Shown here one piece after another: positions 1 to 9,279 of a DNA stretch of 64,000 nt; within the stretch, counting starts at the first letter, position 1; each line of letters opens with the position of its first letter. The position numbers and the translations under genes are program-made. Origin of the DNA: Eikenella longinqua (GTDB lineage Bacteria > Pseudomonadota > Gammaproteobacteria > Burkholderiales > Neisseriaceae). The DNA is taken from assembly GCF_001648355.1 (NCBI RefSeq), contig NZ_LXSL01000014.1:97138-161137 (forward strand), written 5' to 3'. The notes under the pieces were generated by a model that had not been told where the DNA came from, did no database searches, and saw only the letters and a list, made by a program, of their open reading frames with translations.

Positions 1-1432
1 AGATGGCGCGGCGCAGGCTGCCTTGGGGGGTGTAGGGGCGCTGGGGGAGGAAGAGGATGTGTTCGCGCGGGGGGCCGGCCATGTGGCCGCTGCTGCCGAA
101 GGGCCAGAGGCCGGCGAGGGCGCGCAGCAGGGAGGTTTTGCCGCAGCCGGAGGGGCCTTGGATGAGGAGGGCGTCGCCGCTTTGGGCGTGCAGGTTGATG
201 TTGCTGATGAGGGGCTCGCCGTTGTTGCGGTAGAGGGTGAGGTGTTGGGTGTGGAGGATGTGTTGGTGGCTGCGGTGTTCGGGCTGGCGGTAGGGTAGGT
301 GGTCTTGCATGCTTTGGAAGAAGCCGTCGAGGCGTTCGAGCCGGGCTTGGTAGGCGGTGAAGTCTTTGTAGGAGTTGCGGAAGAAGGAGAGGGCGCGTTG
401 CAGGCGGTTGAAGGCTTGCACGGTTTGGTGCATATCGCCGATTTTCACTTGGCCGGCGAAAAAGCGGGGGGCTTGCAGCATGAGGGGCAGCAGGTTGGAA
501 ATTTGGGTGATGCCGGTGTTGAAGCCGTTCAGCCCGAGGCTGCGGTACACAATCTGCCAGCGGTTGCGGATGATACGGTGGAAGCGGCGGCGCAGGTTGC
601 GCTGTTCGGCGGCTTCGCCGTTGTAGAAGGCGATGCTTTCGGCGTGCTCGCGGATGCGCACGAGGGCGTAACGGTAGTCGCCGTTGTAGCGTTCGTTTTG
701 GAAGTTGAGCTTCACCAGCGGGCGGCCGATCCACACGGAGGTGGCGGTGGCGAAGAGGATGAAGAGGTAGATAAACATCACCATGCCGCGCGGGATTTCC
801 AGCCCCATGACGGCGAGCACGCCGGAGAGGCTCCACAGGATGGCGGTGAATTCCACGGTAGACACGACGGCGTTGATGAGCCCGCGCACCAAGCTCATGG
901 TGGAGGCGATGAAGTCTTGTGCGTCTTGCTGGATGCGCTGGTCTACGTTGTCGGGGGCGTGGCGGCGCATGTGCAGGCGGTAGTAGTTTTTATGCGCGAG
1001 CCAGCGCTCGGTGAGCGCGGCGTTGAGCTTTTCCAGCCAGCGGATGAGGAAAACCTGCTCCAGAAAGTCGTTGGTGATGATGTGGATGATTTTGCACAGC
1101 ACCAGCATGATGTTGATGCTGGCGAAAAACCAGAAGGCGGCGGCGGCTTTGTCTTGCAGCGAGCTGTAGAGGCCGTTGTAGAAGAAGGTGTTGAGCACGC
1201 TGATGCGCACTTCGAGCAGCACCATCAGGAGCAGCGTGCCCAGGAGCAGGGCGGTTTGCACGGCGCTGCTGCGCGAGAGGCAGGGGCGCACGATGCGCTT
1301 GAAGCGCCGGCCGAAGGTGGTGCGCCGCAGCAGCAGGGCGGCGAGCAGGCAAAACAGCAATACGCCGCAAAAGCTTTGCAACAGCCACAGGGGGCTGCCC
1401 AAGAGCTCGGTTTTCCATTGTTCTTGTTTCAT
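1..1432 (-). CDS. SbmA/YddA-type ABC transporter, fused permease and ATPase (partial, runs off left edge)
   Basis: The minus strand reads open from an ATG at 1432 to the window edge, about 477 codons with no stop. The N-terminal two thirds hold several hydrophobic helices interspersed with basic loops, as in the ABC_membrane_2 (SbmA/BacA/YddA) fold. The end is a nucleotide-binding domain with Walker A GPSGCGKTS and a Q-loop-like LPQRPYTPQGSL segment. The ABC signature, Walker B and C-terminus lie outside the window. This family moves peptides, bleomycin or cobalamin-like solutes across the inner membrane; the substrate here cannot be inferred. A DUS inverted pair lies just upstream (1461-1512). 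Permease and ATPase in one chain favour YddA over SbmA, which lacks the ATPase. Confidence 0.85.
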   Translation of the reverse strand, partial: MKQEQWKTELLGSPLWLLQSFCGVLLFCLLAALLLRRTTFGRRFKRIVRPCLSRSSAVQTALLLGTLLLMVLLEVRISVLNTFFYNGLYSSLQDKAAAAFWFFASINIMLVLCKIIHIITNDFLEQVFLIRWLEKLNAALTERWLAHKNYYRLHMRRHAPDNVDQRIQQDAQDFIASTMSLVRGLINAVVSTVEFTAILWSLSGVLAVMGLEIPRGMVMFIYLFILFATATSVWIGRPLVKLNFQNERYNGDYRYALVRIREHAESIAFYNGEAAEQRNLRRRFHRIIRNRWQIVYRSLGLNGFNTGITQISNLLPLMLQAPRFFAGQVKIGDMHQTVQAFNRLQRALSFFRNSYKDFTAYQARLERLDGFFQSMQDHLPYRQPEHRSHQHILHTQHLTLYRNNGEPLISNINLHAQSGDALLIQGPSGCGKTSLLRALAGLWPFGSSGHMAGPPREHILFLPQRPYTPQGSLRRAI

Positions 1433-1460
1433 GGTGTGCGGGTGGGGTGGGGTAAGGTTA

Positions 1461-1593
1461 TTTTCAGGTAGCCTTTAAGCGGGTTTGGGCGGGCGGCAGG
1501 CTACCTGAAAAATCAAAATGCGTATTGAAAGCAGGCAAGCCAAACAGCGCGGAAGGCTACCTGAAAAACGGAGCTGCATTTTTCAGGTAGCCT
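1461..1593. repeat. Two eikDUS inverted pairs
   Basis: TTCAGGTAGCCT at 1463-1474 faces AGGCTACCTGAA at 1498-1509. A second pair is 1554-1565 and 1582-1593. Each can fold into a stem of 12 bp or more. The second lies just past the stop of the TonB receptor (minus, ends 1621) and could terminate it. Confidence 0.8.
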
Positions 1594-1620
1594 CTTGCGG
1601 GGGCTGTGCCGCCCCAACGC

Positions 1621-3870
1621 TTAAAACTCAAACTTGGCGGAAATGCTGACTTCGCGCGGGTTGCCGATGGCGATCATCGGGTATTGCGCGGAAGAGCCCA
1701 CGGTGGAGGTGTAATACAGGCGGTTGGTCAGGTTTTTGCCGTTGAGGCGCACGTTGAGTTTGTTGCCGCCGAAACGGGTTTCATAGGAAACGAAGGCGTC
1801 GGCCACGGTGGCAGAAGGCACTTTCCACAAGCGGCCGTTGTTGTCGGCATCTTTGGCAATATACCAAGCGCCGTTGTATTTGGCGCCGAGGCCGGCACGC
1901 CAGTTGCCGCCCAGCGCGTTGCCGAAATCGTAGGTGAGGTAGAGGCCGAACTGGTTGCGCGGGGTGTTGTTCAGCGGCAGGCCGACCAATGTGGGTCTGC
2001 CATCCAGCATCTTGGTTTCGGTGTAGGCGTAGTTGGCGTTCACGCCCAGGCGCTCGGTAATCTGACCGCCCATTTCGGCTTCAAAGCCCATGGAGCGGGC
2101 GCGGGCATCGTAGAAATACTGCCTGTTGCTAGCGGGGCCGACAGAATAGCTGACGTTATCCCGAATGATATGGAAGGCAGCCACAGCGGCGGAGAGGCGC
2201 TCGCCGGCAAATTTGGCGCCAATTTCAAAGGCGCGGCCTTTTTCGGGATTAACACTACCCGGAACTTCGTTGGCGATGGCTACCTGCGGGCGGAAGGAGG
2301 TGGCGTAGCTGCCGTAGAGCGACCATTGCGGGGTGAGGCGGTAGGTAACGCCGAGCGAGGGCGAGAGGTTCCAGCCGTGGTTGTCGGTGTTGGCTTTGAA
2401 TACGAAGTTGCGGTTGGCGCGGCCGGCGTATTGGTCGTAGTAGTCTGCGCGCAGGCCGGCAGACACAATCCATTTTTCGCCGAAGTGGATGTCGTCGTTG
2501 GCATACAGGGCGAAGGTTTTGAGGATTTCGGTTTGCTGCGTGTTGTTGCCCTGGCCGTCGATGGTGTTCACGCCGGGCTGTGGGGAGATTTGGCCATACA
2601 CGGGGTTATGCATATCGAGGTTGTACTGGAGCGGGCTTTGATAGATTTTGCCCAGCAGGCGGTCGTTGTGCATGGCTTCGATGCCAAAACCGAGTTTGTG
2701 GCGCACGCTGCCCCAGCGCACGTCGCCGTTGAGGTTGAGGGCGAGGTTGTGCACGCGCAAACGGGCGTCCTGCGTACCGTCGATACGGCGGCGTACCCTA
2801 CCGTAGTTTGGTAATGCGGGATCACTTCTAATGCCTGCTTCGGTATTGAGGATACGGGCTTTCCAGTCGTCGTAGGTGTGGTAGGTGAAGCCATAGTTGA
2901 GGCGGGCTTTCCAGTTGTCGTTCAGATAGTGGTCGAGGGTGAACTGGAAGAGGTGGTTTTTGCCGCTCTGCTCGCTGAAGGGTTCGTCTAGGCGGCGCTC
3001 GGCGGGGATGGCGAGGGGTTTGCCGTAGTTGGCGGTGTCAGCGGAATCAATGAAGGTGCCGCGGTCGAAGGGCACGGTGTAGTTTAAGTATTCGTAGGAG
3101 GCGGTGAGGGTGGTTTTCTCGCCGATCCATTTGATGGAGGGGGCGAGGGTGGTTTGCTTGATTTCGCCGAAGTTGCGCCAGTAGTCGCTTTGGCGGTGAT
3201 CGGCAATGAAGCGGTAGGCCAGGCTGTGGCTGTTGCCGATGGGGCCGGTGAAATCCACGCCGATTTGGCGGGCGCTGTGGCTGCCGAGGCTGGCGCTGAC
3301 GGAGCGGGCGGGTTTGAGCTGCGGCTGTTTGGTAACCACGTTTACCACGCCGCCGGGGTCTTGCACGCCGTAGAGTGTGGAGGCGGGGCCTTTGAGCACT
3401 TCCACGCGCTCGGCGGTGGGGCTGAACACGTGGGTTTGTGTCATCTGCATGCCGTTGCGCAGCACGGAGTTGTCGCGGTTGTCGCCGAAGCCGCGTTTTA
3501 CCACGGCTTCGAGCGTGCCGGCCAGGGTGTTGGCCTGGCGGATGCCGCTCACGGTGAGCAGGGCTTCATCCAGCGAGCCGGGGCGGCGGTCTTCAAGCAC
3601 GGCGGGGGTAACGATGTTTACGCTGCGCGGCACTTCGAGCAGAGGGGTGTTGCCGCCGCCGATCACGTCGGCGGAAATGGGCTGGTAGCCGCTGGCGTAG
3701 CGGCGGCGGGCGGTGATTTCGATGGTTTCGAGCTCGGCGCTGTCGGCGGCTTCGGCGTTTGCCTGGGCGGGCGCGGCTTGCGTGCCTTCGGCTTGGAGCA
3801 GGCCGGGGCTGCCGATGGCGGCGAGGGCGAGGATGAGGGTTTTGAGGTGTGCGTGCTGCGGTTTTTTCAT
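1621..3870 (-). CDS. TonB-dependent siderophore receptor
   Basis: A 749-residue outer-membrane receptor of the FhuE/FpvA-like ferric-siderophore class. I start it at the ATG at 3870 (MKKPQHAHLK), which gives a clean signal peptide ending at LLQAEG and has GGAAAA about 6 bases upstream. An in-frame ATG at 3954 would add 28 residues that do not resemble an export signal. After the leader comes a TonB-box-like IEITARR, then the plug with VEVLKGPASTLYG and DPGGVVNVVTKQP, then the beta barrel, ending in the aromatic AKFEF required for barrel insertion. The ligand is not predictable. Nothing else for siderophore synthesis or uptake lies nearby. The upstream gap shows no convincing Fur box. Confidence 0.93.
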   Translation of the reverse strand: MKKPQHAHLKTLILALAAIGSPGLLQAEGTQAAPAQANAEAADSAELETIEITARRRYASGYQPISADVIGGGNTPLLEVPRSVNIVTPAVLEDRRPGSLDEALLTVSGIRQANTLAGTLEAVVKRGFGDNRDNSVLRNGMQMTQTHVFSPTAERVEVLKGPASTLYGVQDPGGVVNVVTKQPQLKPARSVSASLGSHSARQIGVDFTGPIGNSHSLAYRFIADHRQSDYWRNFGEIKQTTLAPSIKWIGEKTTLTASYEYLNYTVPFDRGTFIDSADTANYGKPLAIPAERRLDEPFSEQSGKNHLFQFTLDHYLNDNWKARLNYGFTYHTYDDWKARILNTEAGIRSDPALPNYGRVRRRIDGTQDARLRVHNLALNLNGDVRWGSVRHKLGFGIEAMHNDRLLGKIYQSPLQYNLDMHNPVYGQISPQPGVNTIDGQGNNTQQTEILKTFALYANDDIHFGEKWIVSAGLRADYYDQYAGRANRNFVFKANTDNHGWNLSPSLGVTYRLTPQWSLYGSYATSFRPQVAIANEVPGSVNPEKGRAFEIGAKFAGERLSAAVAAFHIIRDNVSYSVGPASNRQYFYDARARSMGFEAEMGGQITERLGVNANYAYTETKMLDGRPTLVGLPLNNTPRNQFGLYLTYDFGNALGGNWRAGLGAKYNGAWYIAKDADNNGRLWKVPSATVADAFVSYETRFGGNKLNVRLNGKNLTNRLYYTSTVGSSAQYPMIAIGNPREVSISAKFEF

Positions 3871-4326
3871 AGACGGTTTTCCATAAAGAAAGGCAGTGAG
3901 AGCTAAGCTACTGCCGTATCGGTTAAAACAAGCGGTATTGAGAACGGTTGGCATTCTAATGGGCGCTGGCTGTTTGGCAAGCCGCAGGCGGGCTGTTTTT
4001 GGTTAACGTGATGTTTTGTTGATGAAAAATTGTTTGTAAAAGCGGGGTGTTGTTGCAAAAGGGTTACAGATTGGCATGGAGTTGAATGAAAAGGGCGGGG
4101 CTGGGCGGGGGAATAGGCTACCTGAAAAGGGTTTTGGGGGAAAATGGCGGGCGGTTTCAGGCGGGCTGCGGGGATGGAGGCTACCTGAAAAAAGGAAATG
4201 GATGATTGGGAATTTGCTGGCAAAGGATTTTCAGGTAGCCTCTTGGCCGCTTGAGGCTACCTGAAAAATCTCGGGGTATTGGGTGTATTGCAAAACGGAA
4301 GCATCACAACGGAAGTGAGAGAAATC
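3871..4326. other. Intergenic region with four eikDUS
   Basis: 456 bases between divergent genes. It holds eikDUS at 4115-4126 and 4178-4189 and an inverted pair at 4227-4268. No further ORF or RNA gene is convincing. Promoters for both flanking genes must lie here but none stands out. Confidence 0.6.
4227..4268. repeat. 42-bp DUS inverted pair, left copy of a direct repeat
   Basis: Outward arms TTTTCAGGTAGCCTC and GAGGCTACCTGAAAA enclose the spacer TTGGCCGCTT. The whole 42 bases recur without change at 5514-5555, on the other side of the gene at 4327-5511. Confidence 0.85.
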
Positions 4327-5511
4327 ATGGCTGGAAAAAGCAAAAAACCGCGTTACCGCAAGGGCGGCGGGAAGGCGGGTTGGAACAGCGGGTATTTGCG
4401 TATCGACTCGGATGTGGGGCTGATGGCCGAGCCGGGGGTGCGCCGCGCGGGCGGGCAGACGGTATATCTGAACGGATGGCTGCGCAGTTTGCTTCCGGCG
4501 TTGTTGGCGTGGGCGATTGTGGGACTGCTGGGTTTGCTGGTTTGTGCTCTTGCTGGGAGCGTGCTGGGGGATAGGGCGGCTAAGTGGGCGGGTCTGTCGG
4601 CGGTGCTGCTGGGCTTGAAATGCTCGGAAGGCTGGTGGTTTGGGCTGACTTGCCGACGCTTTGCGATGGTGGACGGCAGGCAGTTGGTGGTATATGGGGC
4701 GTTGGGGCGGGTGCGTTTCCGTTGCGGGCTCAACTGGCAGTTTGAATACGATGGGGGTTTGTGTGCTGTCTCGCCAGATGGGCGTTCCCGCTGGTTTTCG
4801 CTGATTTGCTGTGCCAACCGTTATGCTTTATTGGACAGATTAGGAGCGGAGGTCTGTGATGGCCAAGTGCGGGAGGATTGGCAGCAGTGGTGGCGTGAGT
4901 TCGCGCAAAGTCAGCCGCTGCGTCATAAAAAGCTTCTAGTGGCGATATATGCGGAGACAGCAGCTTTCTTGCTGACGACGTGGCCGATATTGTCGGGGGA
5001 GTGGCTTTCCATCCGCCTGCTGCCGACGGTTTGGTGTGCGGCGGCGGCACTGACGGCGTTGTGGCTGCTGCCGATGGCTTGGTGGGGCAGGGGTGTGCTG
5101 GCGGGCAACCGGCGCTTTAGGCTGCCTGAACATCATGTTTGGCGGCGTTCTGCTGCCGGGCGGGTGGCGGCAGCGGTGTTGTTTGCTGGGAAGCTGGCGC
5201 TGTTTTGGCTGGTGATGGGGGCGATATTTGCGTGCCCGGTGGCTTGGGTGGGAGGCTGGCTGAGCTTGCAGTGGCAGCCGTATCAGGCGGTGTCGGCCGT
5301 GGAGTTGGCGGATACGGGGGATACGTGCCTCTCTGGCAGATACGGGCCGCGGGTGCCGAGCATTGTGGTGCGGCTGCCGGAGGAATATGCAGCGTTTGAC
5401 GGCGCGTGGTGCAGCCGTTTGAGGGACGATGTGTATCTGCTGGAAGACGGCAGCACGGTGTATCTGCGCGGGAATGTGTTTGCCCGCGAGCTGCTCTTCC
5501 GGCGGCCTTAG
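4327..5511 (+). CDS. Uncharacterised multi-pass membrane protein
   Basis: A 394-residue protein of unrecognised family. The ATG at 4327 (MAGKSKKPRYRKGG) follows AGTGAGAG at a suitable distance; an in-frame ATG at 4279 lies only 10 bases after the 4227-4268 repeat and is less likely. The N-terminus is strongly basic. Hydrophobic helices occur near residues 55-95, 200-235 and 275-310, separated by two soluble stretches rich in W, C and R. The soluble C-terminus ends LLFRRP. Flanking by a perfect 42-bp direct repeat suggests it may behave as a removable or exchangeable unit. No domain supports a function. Confidence 0.75.
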   Translation: MAGKSKKPRYRKGGGKAGWNSGYLRIDSDVGLMAEPGVRRAGGQTVYLNGWLRSLLPALLAWAIVGLLGLLVCALAGSVLGDRAAKWAGLSAVLLGLKCSEGWWFGLTCRRFAMVDGRQLVVYGALGRVRFRCGLNWQFEYDGGLCAVSPDGRSRWFSLICCANRYALLDRLGAEVCDGQVREDWQQWWREFAQSQPLRHKKLLVAIYAETAAFLLTTWPILSGEWLSIRLLPTVWCAAAALTALWLLPMAWWGRGVLAGNRRFRLPEHHVWRRSAAGRVAAAVLFAGKLALFWLVMGAIFACPVAWVGGWLSLQWQPYQAVSAVELADTGDTCLSGRYGPRVPSIVVRLPEEYAAFDGAWCSRLRDDVYLLEDGSTVYLRGNVFARELLFRRP

Positions 5512-5513
5512 TC

Positions 5514-5555
5514 ATTTTCAGGTAGCCTCTTGGCCGCTTGAGGCTACCTGAAAAA
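5514..5555. repeat. 42-bp DUS inverted pair, right copy of a direct repeat
   Basis: Identical to 4227-4268. It also sits between two convergent genes and could form a bidirectional terminator hairpin. Confidence 0.85.
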
Positions 5556-5560
5556 CGGCA

Positions 5561-6058
5561 TCAGCGTTTGAAGTAAATGTCAATGTAGTCGGCGGCGTTG
5601 TCGCAGGGGTTGCCTATCGGCTGCATGCGCCAGTAGCGGCGGGCGTCTTTGGCTTGGAAGAGGAAGGTGCCGCTGCGTTCGCAGGCTTGGCCATTGTTGA
5701 GGTAGGAAACGCGGGTGATGACGTTGCCGGTGAAGTAGAAATGGCGCCGGTCGATGATTTCAATCAGGCCGTCGAGCTTCACGTAATTGCCGTCTAGGGC
5801 TTGGTAGGCATTGATTTCCAAGCCGTTGCTGCCACGGCGGATGGTGGCGGTGCCGAAGCGCTCCCAGCTCACCCATTGCAGGGAAAACATATGCCGGCCA
5901 AGCAGGCTGCTTTCTGCGGCGGCCACTTCTTCCGGGCTGCCGGTTTGCAGCGAGGCATCGCGCATATTCACGATAGAGGGCAGGTTTTGCGCGGCGGCGG
6001 GCTGGAGGCAGAATAATCCGGCCAAGAGCAGGGCGGATAGGCGGGAAAGAAAGCGCAT
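5561..6058 (-). CDS. Exported protein of unknown function
   Basis: A 165-residue protein starting with a textbook signal peptide (basic MRFLSR, hydrophobic LLLAGLF, cleavage near AAAQ). The mature part is beta-rich, with two cysteines in the last 60 residues (GQACERSG and IGNPCDN) that could form a periplasmic disulfide. A GGAG-type ribosome site precedes the ATG at 6058. I do not recognise the family. It is likely periplasmic or surface exposed and transcribed alone. Confidence 0.75.
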   Translation of the reverse strand: MRFLSRLSALLLAGLFCLQPAAAQNLPSIVNMRDASLQTGSPEEVAAAESSLLGRHMFSLQWVSWERFGTATIRRGSNGLEINAYQALDGNYVKLDGLIEIIDRRHFYFTGNVITRVSYLNNGQACERSGTFLFQAKDARRYWRMQPIGNPCDNAADYIDIYFKR

Positions 6059-6353
6059 GGCGGGCTCCTTATAAGTAAAGTTGTGAAAAGGAATGCGGTA
6101 TCCCCATCATAGCGCATCCGTATTTAAGCCGCCATAATGATTTCATCTTTAAGGAAAAGTGTTTGCTTTAGGGCAAATTATATGCGGCAAGATGTGTTGA
6201 GTTTGGCAGAAATTCTGCTTCACTTGTTTTAACTGACTTTTCAGGTAGTCTTCTGGCTGTTTGAGGCTACCTGAAAGCATCAGCTTCTGCGAAGCTAAAA
6301 TCCACGAGGCCTGTACAGGCATTTTATAAACCTAAGTATCAGAAAGGAAAACC

Positions 6354-8108
6354 ATGAACCTTATCTCCATTGCCACCATCGCCGGCGTGATTCTGGCCGC
6401 GCTGTTTGTGCTCGGCCTCATCCTCACCCGCCTGTACCGCCGCGCCAGCAAAGAAGTGTCGTTTGTGCGCACCGGCTTCGGCGGCGAAAAAGTCATCATG
6501 AACGGCGGCGCGATGGTGCTGCCCGTGCTGCACGAAATCATTCCGGTGAACATGAACACGCTGCGCCTTGAAGTGCGCCGCGCGGCGCAGCAGGCCCTGA
6601 TTACCCGCGACCGGATGCGTGTGGATGTGATGGCGGAGTTTTACGTGCGCGTCAAACCCAGTGCCGAAAGCATCGCCACCGCCGCGCAAACGCTGGGCAT
6701 GAAAACCATGTCGCCAGACGAGCTGAAAGAGCTGGTGGAAGGCAAGTTTGTGGATGCCCTGCGCGCCGTGGCCGCCGAAATGGCGATGGAAGAGCTGCAC
6801 GAAAAACGTGTTGATTTTGTGCAGAAAGTGCAGCAGGTGGTGAGCGAAGACTTGTTTAAAAACGGCTTGGAACTGGAAACCGTGTCGCTCACCGGCCTTG
6901 ACCAAACCAGCTTTGAGTTTTTCAACCCGCAAAACGCCTTTGACGCGGAAGGCTTGACCAAACTCACCGAAACCATCGAAGGCCGCCGCAAAAAACGCAA
7001 CGAAATCGAACAAGACACCGATTTGGCGATTAAAACCAAAAACCTCGAAGCCGAGCAGCAACGCCTGAAAATCTCGCGCGAAGAAGAATACGCTAAACTC
7101 GAACAAGAACGCGAAATCGCCGTGCGCCGCGCCGAACAGGAAGCCAGCATCGCCGAGCAGGAAGCGCAGAAAAAACGCGAAGCGGAAGAAGCCAAAATCG
7201 CCGCCGAGCGCGAAGTGGATTTGAAGCGCATCGCCGCCGAACGCGACATTAAAAACGAAGACATCCGCAAAGCCCAAGCCGTCGAGCAGGCAGAGGTTGA
7301 ACGCCGCAAAGCCATCGAGCTTGCCGAACAAGACCGCGCCATTGCCGTGGCCGAAAAATCACGTGCCGAATCCGAAGCCAAAGCCGAGGCCGACAAAGCC
7401 CGCGCCGCCGCCGTGCGCGAAGAAGAAAGCGTGATTACCGTGCGCGAAACCGAACGCGCCGAACGTGCCAAAGCTGTGGAGCTGATTGCCGCCGAAGAAG
7501 CCGCGCAAAAAGACGCGATTTCGCTCACCGTAGCCGCCGAAGCCGAGAAACAGGCCGCGCAAGACCGCGCCGAAGCCGTGCGCATCGCCGCCGAAGCCGA
7601 AGCCGAGAAACAGCGTTTACAGGCCAAGGGTGAAGCCGATGCCAAAGTGCTGCTGGCACAAGCGCAAGAGCAGCAATACAAAGTCGATGCCGAAGGTACG
7701 CGCGCCGTGAACGAAGCCGCCAACGTGTTGAGCGTTGAGCAGGTTGAAATGCAGGTGCGCCTCGCCCTGTTGAAACACCTGCCCGACATCATCCGCGAAT
7801 CCGTGCGCCCGATGGAAAACATCGACGACATCAAGATTTTGCAGGTGAACGGCTTGGGCGGTTTCGGCAACGGCGCAGGCGGCGCGGAAGGCGTGTCTGC
7901 CGGCGCCCATGCCGCGCCGGGCAACGCCGCCCTCTCCGACCAAGTGGTGAACAGCGCCCTGCGCTACCGCGCCCAAGCCCCGTTGGTGGACAGCCTGCTC
8001 AAAGAGCTGGGCTTGAGCGGCGGCGACATCAACGGCCTCACGCAGGGGCTGAACCAGGCTGCTGCCGTGGCGGAAAGCGTAGGCCAGGCGGGAAATGCTG
8101 AAGAATAA
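6354..8108 (+). CDS. Flotillin family protein (YqiK/FloT-like)
   Basis: A 584-residue membrane-anchored scaffold protein. One N-terminal transmembrane helix (about residues 5-25) is followed by the SPFH/PHB domain (about 30-210). A very long charged coiled coil with EAEA-type repeats (about 215-460) and a Gly/Ala-rich tail come next. This is the usual flotillin layout. Bacterial flotillins organise membrane microdomains and assist assembly of membrane complexes. AGAAAGGAAAACC upstream supports the ATG at 6354. No NfeD partner gene is adjacent, unlike many flotillin loci. A DUS inverted pair at 8125-8168 probably ends the transcript. Confidence 0.92.
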   Translation: MNLISIATIAGVILAALFVLGLILTRLYRRASKEVSFVRTGFGGEKVIMNGGAMVLPVLHEIIPVNMNTLRLEVRRAAQQALITRDRMRVDVMAEFYVRVKPSAESIATAAQTLGMKTMSPDELKELVEGKFVDALRAVAAEMAMEELHEKRVDFVQKVQQVVSEDLFKNGLELETVSLTGLDQTSFEFFNPQNAFDAEGLTKLTETIEGRRKKRNEIEQDTDLAIKTKNLEAEQQRLKISREEEYAKLEQEREIAVRRAEQEASIAEQEAQKKREAEEAKIAAEREVDLKRIAAERDIKNEDIRKAQAVEQAEVERRKAIELAEQDRAIAVAEKSRAESEAKAEADKARAAAVREEESVITVRETERAERAKAVELIAAEEAAQKDAISLTVAAEAEKQAAQDRAEAVRIAAEAEAEKQRLQAKGEADAKVLLAQAQEQQYKVDAEGTRAVNEAANVLSVEQVEMQVRLALLKHLPDIIRESVRPMENIDDIKILQVNGLGGFGNGAGGAEGVSAGAHAAPGNAALSDQVVNSALRYRAQAPLVDSLLKELGLSGGDINGLTQGLNQAAAVAESVGQAGNAEE

Positions 8109-8124
8109 GTAGTTTGCCGAACAA

Positions 8125-8168
8125 GAAGGCTACCTGAAAACGATTAATACAGTTTTCAGGTAGCCTTT
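8125..8168 (+). terminator. DUS-pair hairpin after the flotillin gene
   Basis: AGGCTACCTGAAAA (from 8127) and TTTTCAGGTAGCCT (to 8166) form a 14-bp stem around a short AT-rich loop, followed by TTTTG. It also lies between convergent genes. Confidence 0.7.
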
Positions 8169-8183
8169 TGATTGCGGCAATGC

Positions 8184-8582
8184 TTATTTCACCAGCTTGA
8201 GCCCTTTGCGTTTGGCGGCGGGTTTGTCGCCTGAGTCGGCGCCGGATTCGGGCGGGGTGTCGGGCTGGTAGGGGATCACTTCGAAGCTCATGCCTTCGCC
8301 GCTTTCGCGGGCATACATGCTGGCCACATGGCCTACGGGCACCCAGATTTCCTGCGCCACGCCGCCGAAGCGGGCGGAGAAGCTGATCCAGTCGTTGTCG
8401 ATAGTGAGGCCGGCGCAGGCGGTGTGGCTGATGTTGAGGATGATGTGCTCGTCTTTCACAAACTGCATGGGCACGCGGGTGTGCTCGTTTACCCATACTT
8501 GGATGTAGGGGGCGTGGCCGCGGTCGTTGCACCATTCGTAGAGGGCGCGCAGGAGGTAGGGTTTGAAGGTGGAGTTCATCAT
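8184..8582 (-). CDS. sspB: ClpXP protease specificity-enhancing factor SspB
   Basis: A 132-residue adaptor that delivers ssrA-tagged and other substrates to ClpXP. The N-terminal folded domain begins FKPYLLRALYEWC and includes YIQVWVNE, ILNISHTA and the ISFSARFGG strand typical of SspB. The tail is flexible and ends in KRKGLKLVK, the short basic/hydrophobic motif that contacts ClpX. Two consecutive ATGs (8582 and 8579) are possible starts; AGGAAAA upstream fits either. It is second in the sspA-sspB pair, separated by a GC-rich hairpin. Confidence 0.95.
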   Translation of the reverse strand: MMNSTFKPYLLRALYEWCNDRGHAPYIQVWVNEHTRVPMQFVKDEHIILNISHTACAGLTIDNDWISFSARFGGVAQEIWVPVGHVASMYARESGEGMSFEVIPYQPDTPPESGADSGDKPAAKRKGLKLVK

Positions 8583-8633
8583 GGGGTTTTCCTGGATTGG
8601 GGCTACCTGAAAAAGGGCTACCTGAAAATGAAG

Positions 8634-8669
8634 AAGCCGGCCGGTTCGGGTTTCCCCGCCGGCCGGCTT
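8634..8669 (-). terminator. GC-rich hairpin between sspA and sspB
   Basis: AAGCCGGCCGG (8634-8644) and CCGGCCGGCTT (8659-8669) are perfect 11-bp arms. On the minus strand the stem is followed by CTTCATTTTC, a weak U-rich tail. It could attenuate read-through from sspA into sspB or stabilise the sspA message. Confidence 0.6.
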
Positions 8670-8673
8670 GGTG

Positions 8674-9279
8674 TTAGCGGCGCATGGCTTTTTCGGCGGC
8701 GGTGAGCGCGGCGATGAAGGATTCGCGCTGGAAGATGCGTTCGGCGTATTTGAGGATGGGGGCGGCAGATTTGCCGAGCTTGATGCCGTAGTGGTCGAGG
8801 CGCCAGAGCAGGGGGGCGAGGGCGACGTCGATCATGGAGAAGTCGTCGCCGAGCACGTATTTGTTTTTGGCAAAGGCGGGGGCGAGCAGGGTGAGGCCTT
8901 GGCTGATGGCGTCGCGGGCTTTGGTTTGCTCTTTGCTGGGGGTTTCGGGGCTTTCGAGCTTCTGCACGTGGCTGAAAAGCTCTTTTTCCATGCGGAACAA
9001 TACTAGGCGGCCGCGCCCGCGCATCACGGGGTCGCCGGGCATGAGCTGGGGATGGGGGAAGCGTTCGTCGATGTATTCGTTGATGATGTTGGATTCAAAC
9101 AGGATGAGGTCGCGCTCCACCAACACGGGCACTTGGTTGTAGGGGTTCATCACGGCGAGGTCTTCGGGCTTGTTGAAGACATCTACATCTTTGATTTCGA
9201 AGTCCATGCCTTTTTCGTAGAGCACGAAGCGGCAGCGGTGGCTGAAGGGGCAGGTGATGCCTGAATACAATACCATCAT
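8674..9279 (-). CDS. sspA: Stringent starvation protein A (GST-fold RNA polymerase-associated factor)
   Basis: A 201-residue protein with an N-terminal thioredoxin-like GST domain (LYSGITCPFSHRCR, VPVLVERD, FESNIINEYIDERFP) and an all-helical C-terminal domain. SspA binds RNA polymerase and alters promoter choice under starvation and acid stress. The ITCPFSHR segment and the adjacency to sspB identify it as SspA and not a metabolic glutathione transferase. GGGAGGA precedes the tandem ATGs at 9279/9276. Confidence 0.94.
   Translation of the reverse strand: MMVLYSGITCPFSHRCRFVLYEKGMDFEIKDVDVFNKPEDLAVMNPYNQVPVLVERDLILFESNIINEYIDERFPHPQLMPGDPVMRGRGRLVLFRMEKELFSHVQKLESPETPSKEQTKARDAISQGLTLLAPAFAKNKYVLGDDFSMIDVALAPLLWRLDHYGIKLGKSAAPILKYAERIFQRESFIAALTAAEKAMRR

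Noticed and set aside
299..1471. 390-codon plus-strand ORF opposite the ABC transporter
   Set aside because: It is the antisense of a gene with Walker A and conserved membrane segments; its Gly/Val/Glu/His-rich composition is typical of a GC-rich shadow frame.
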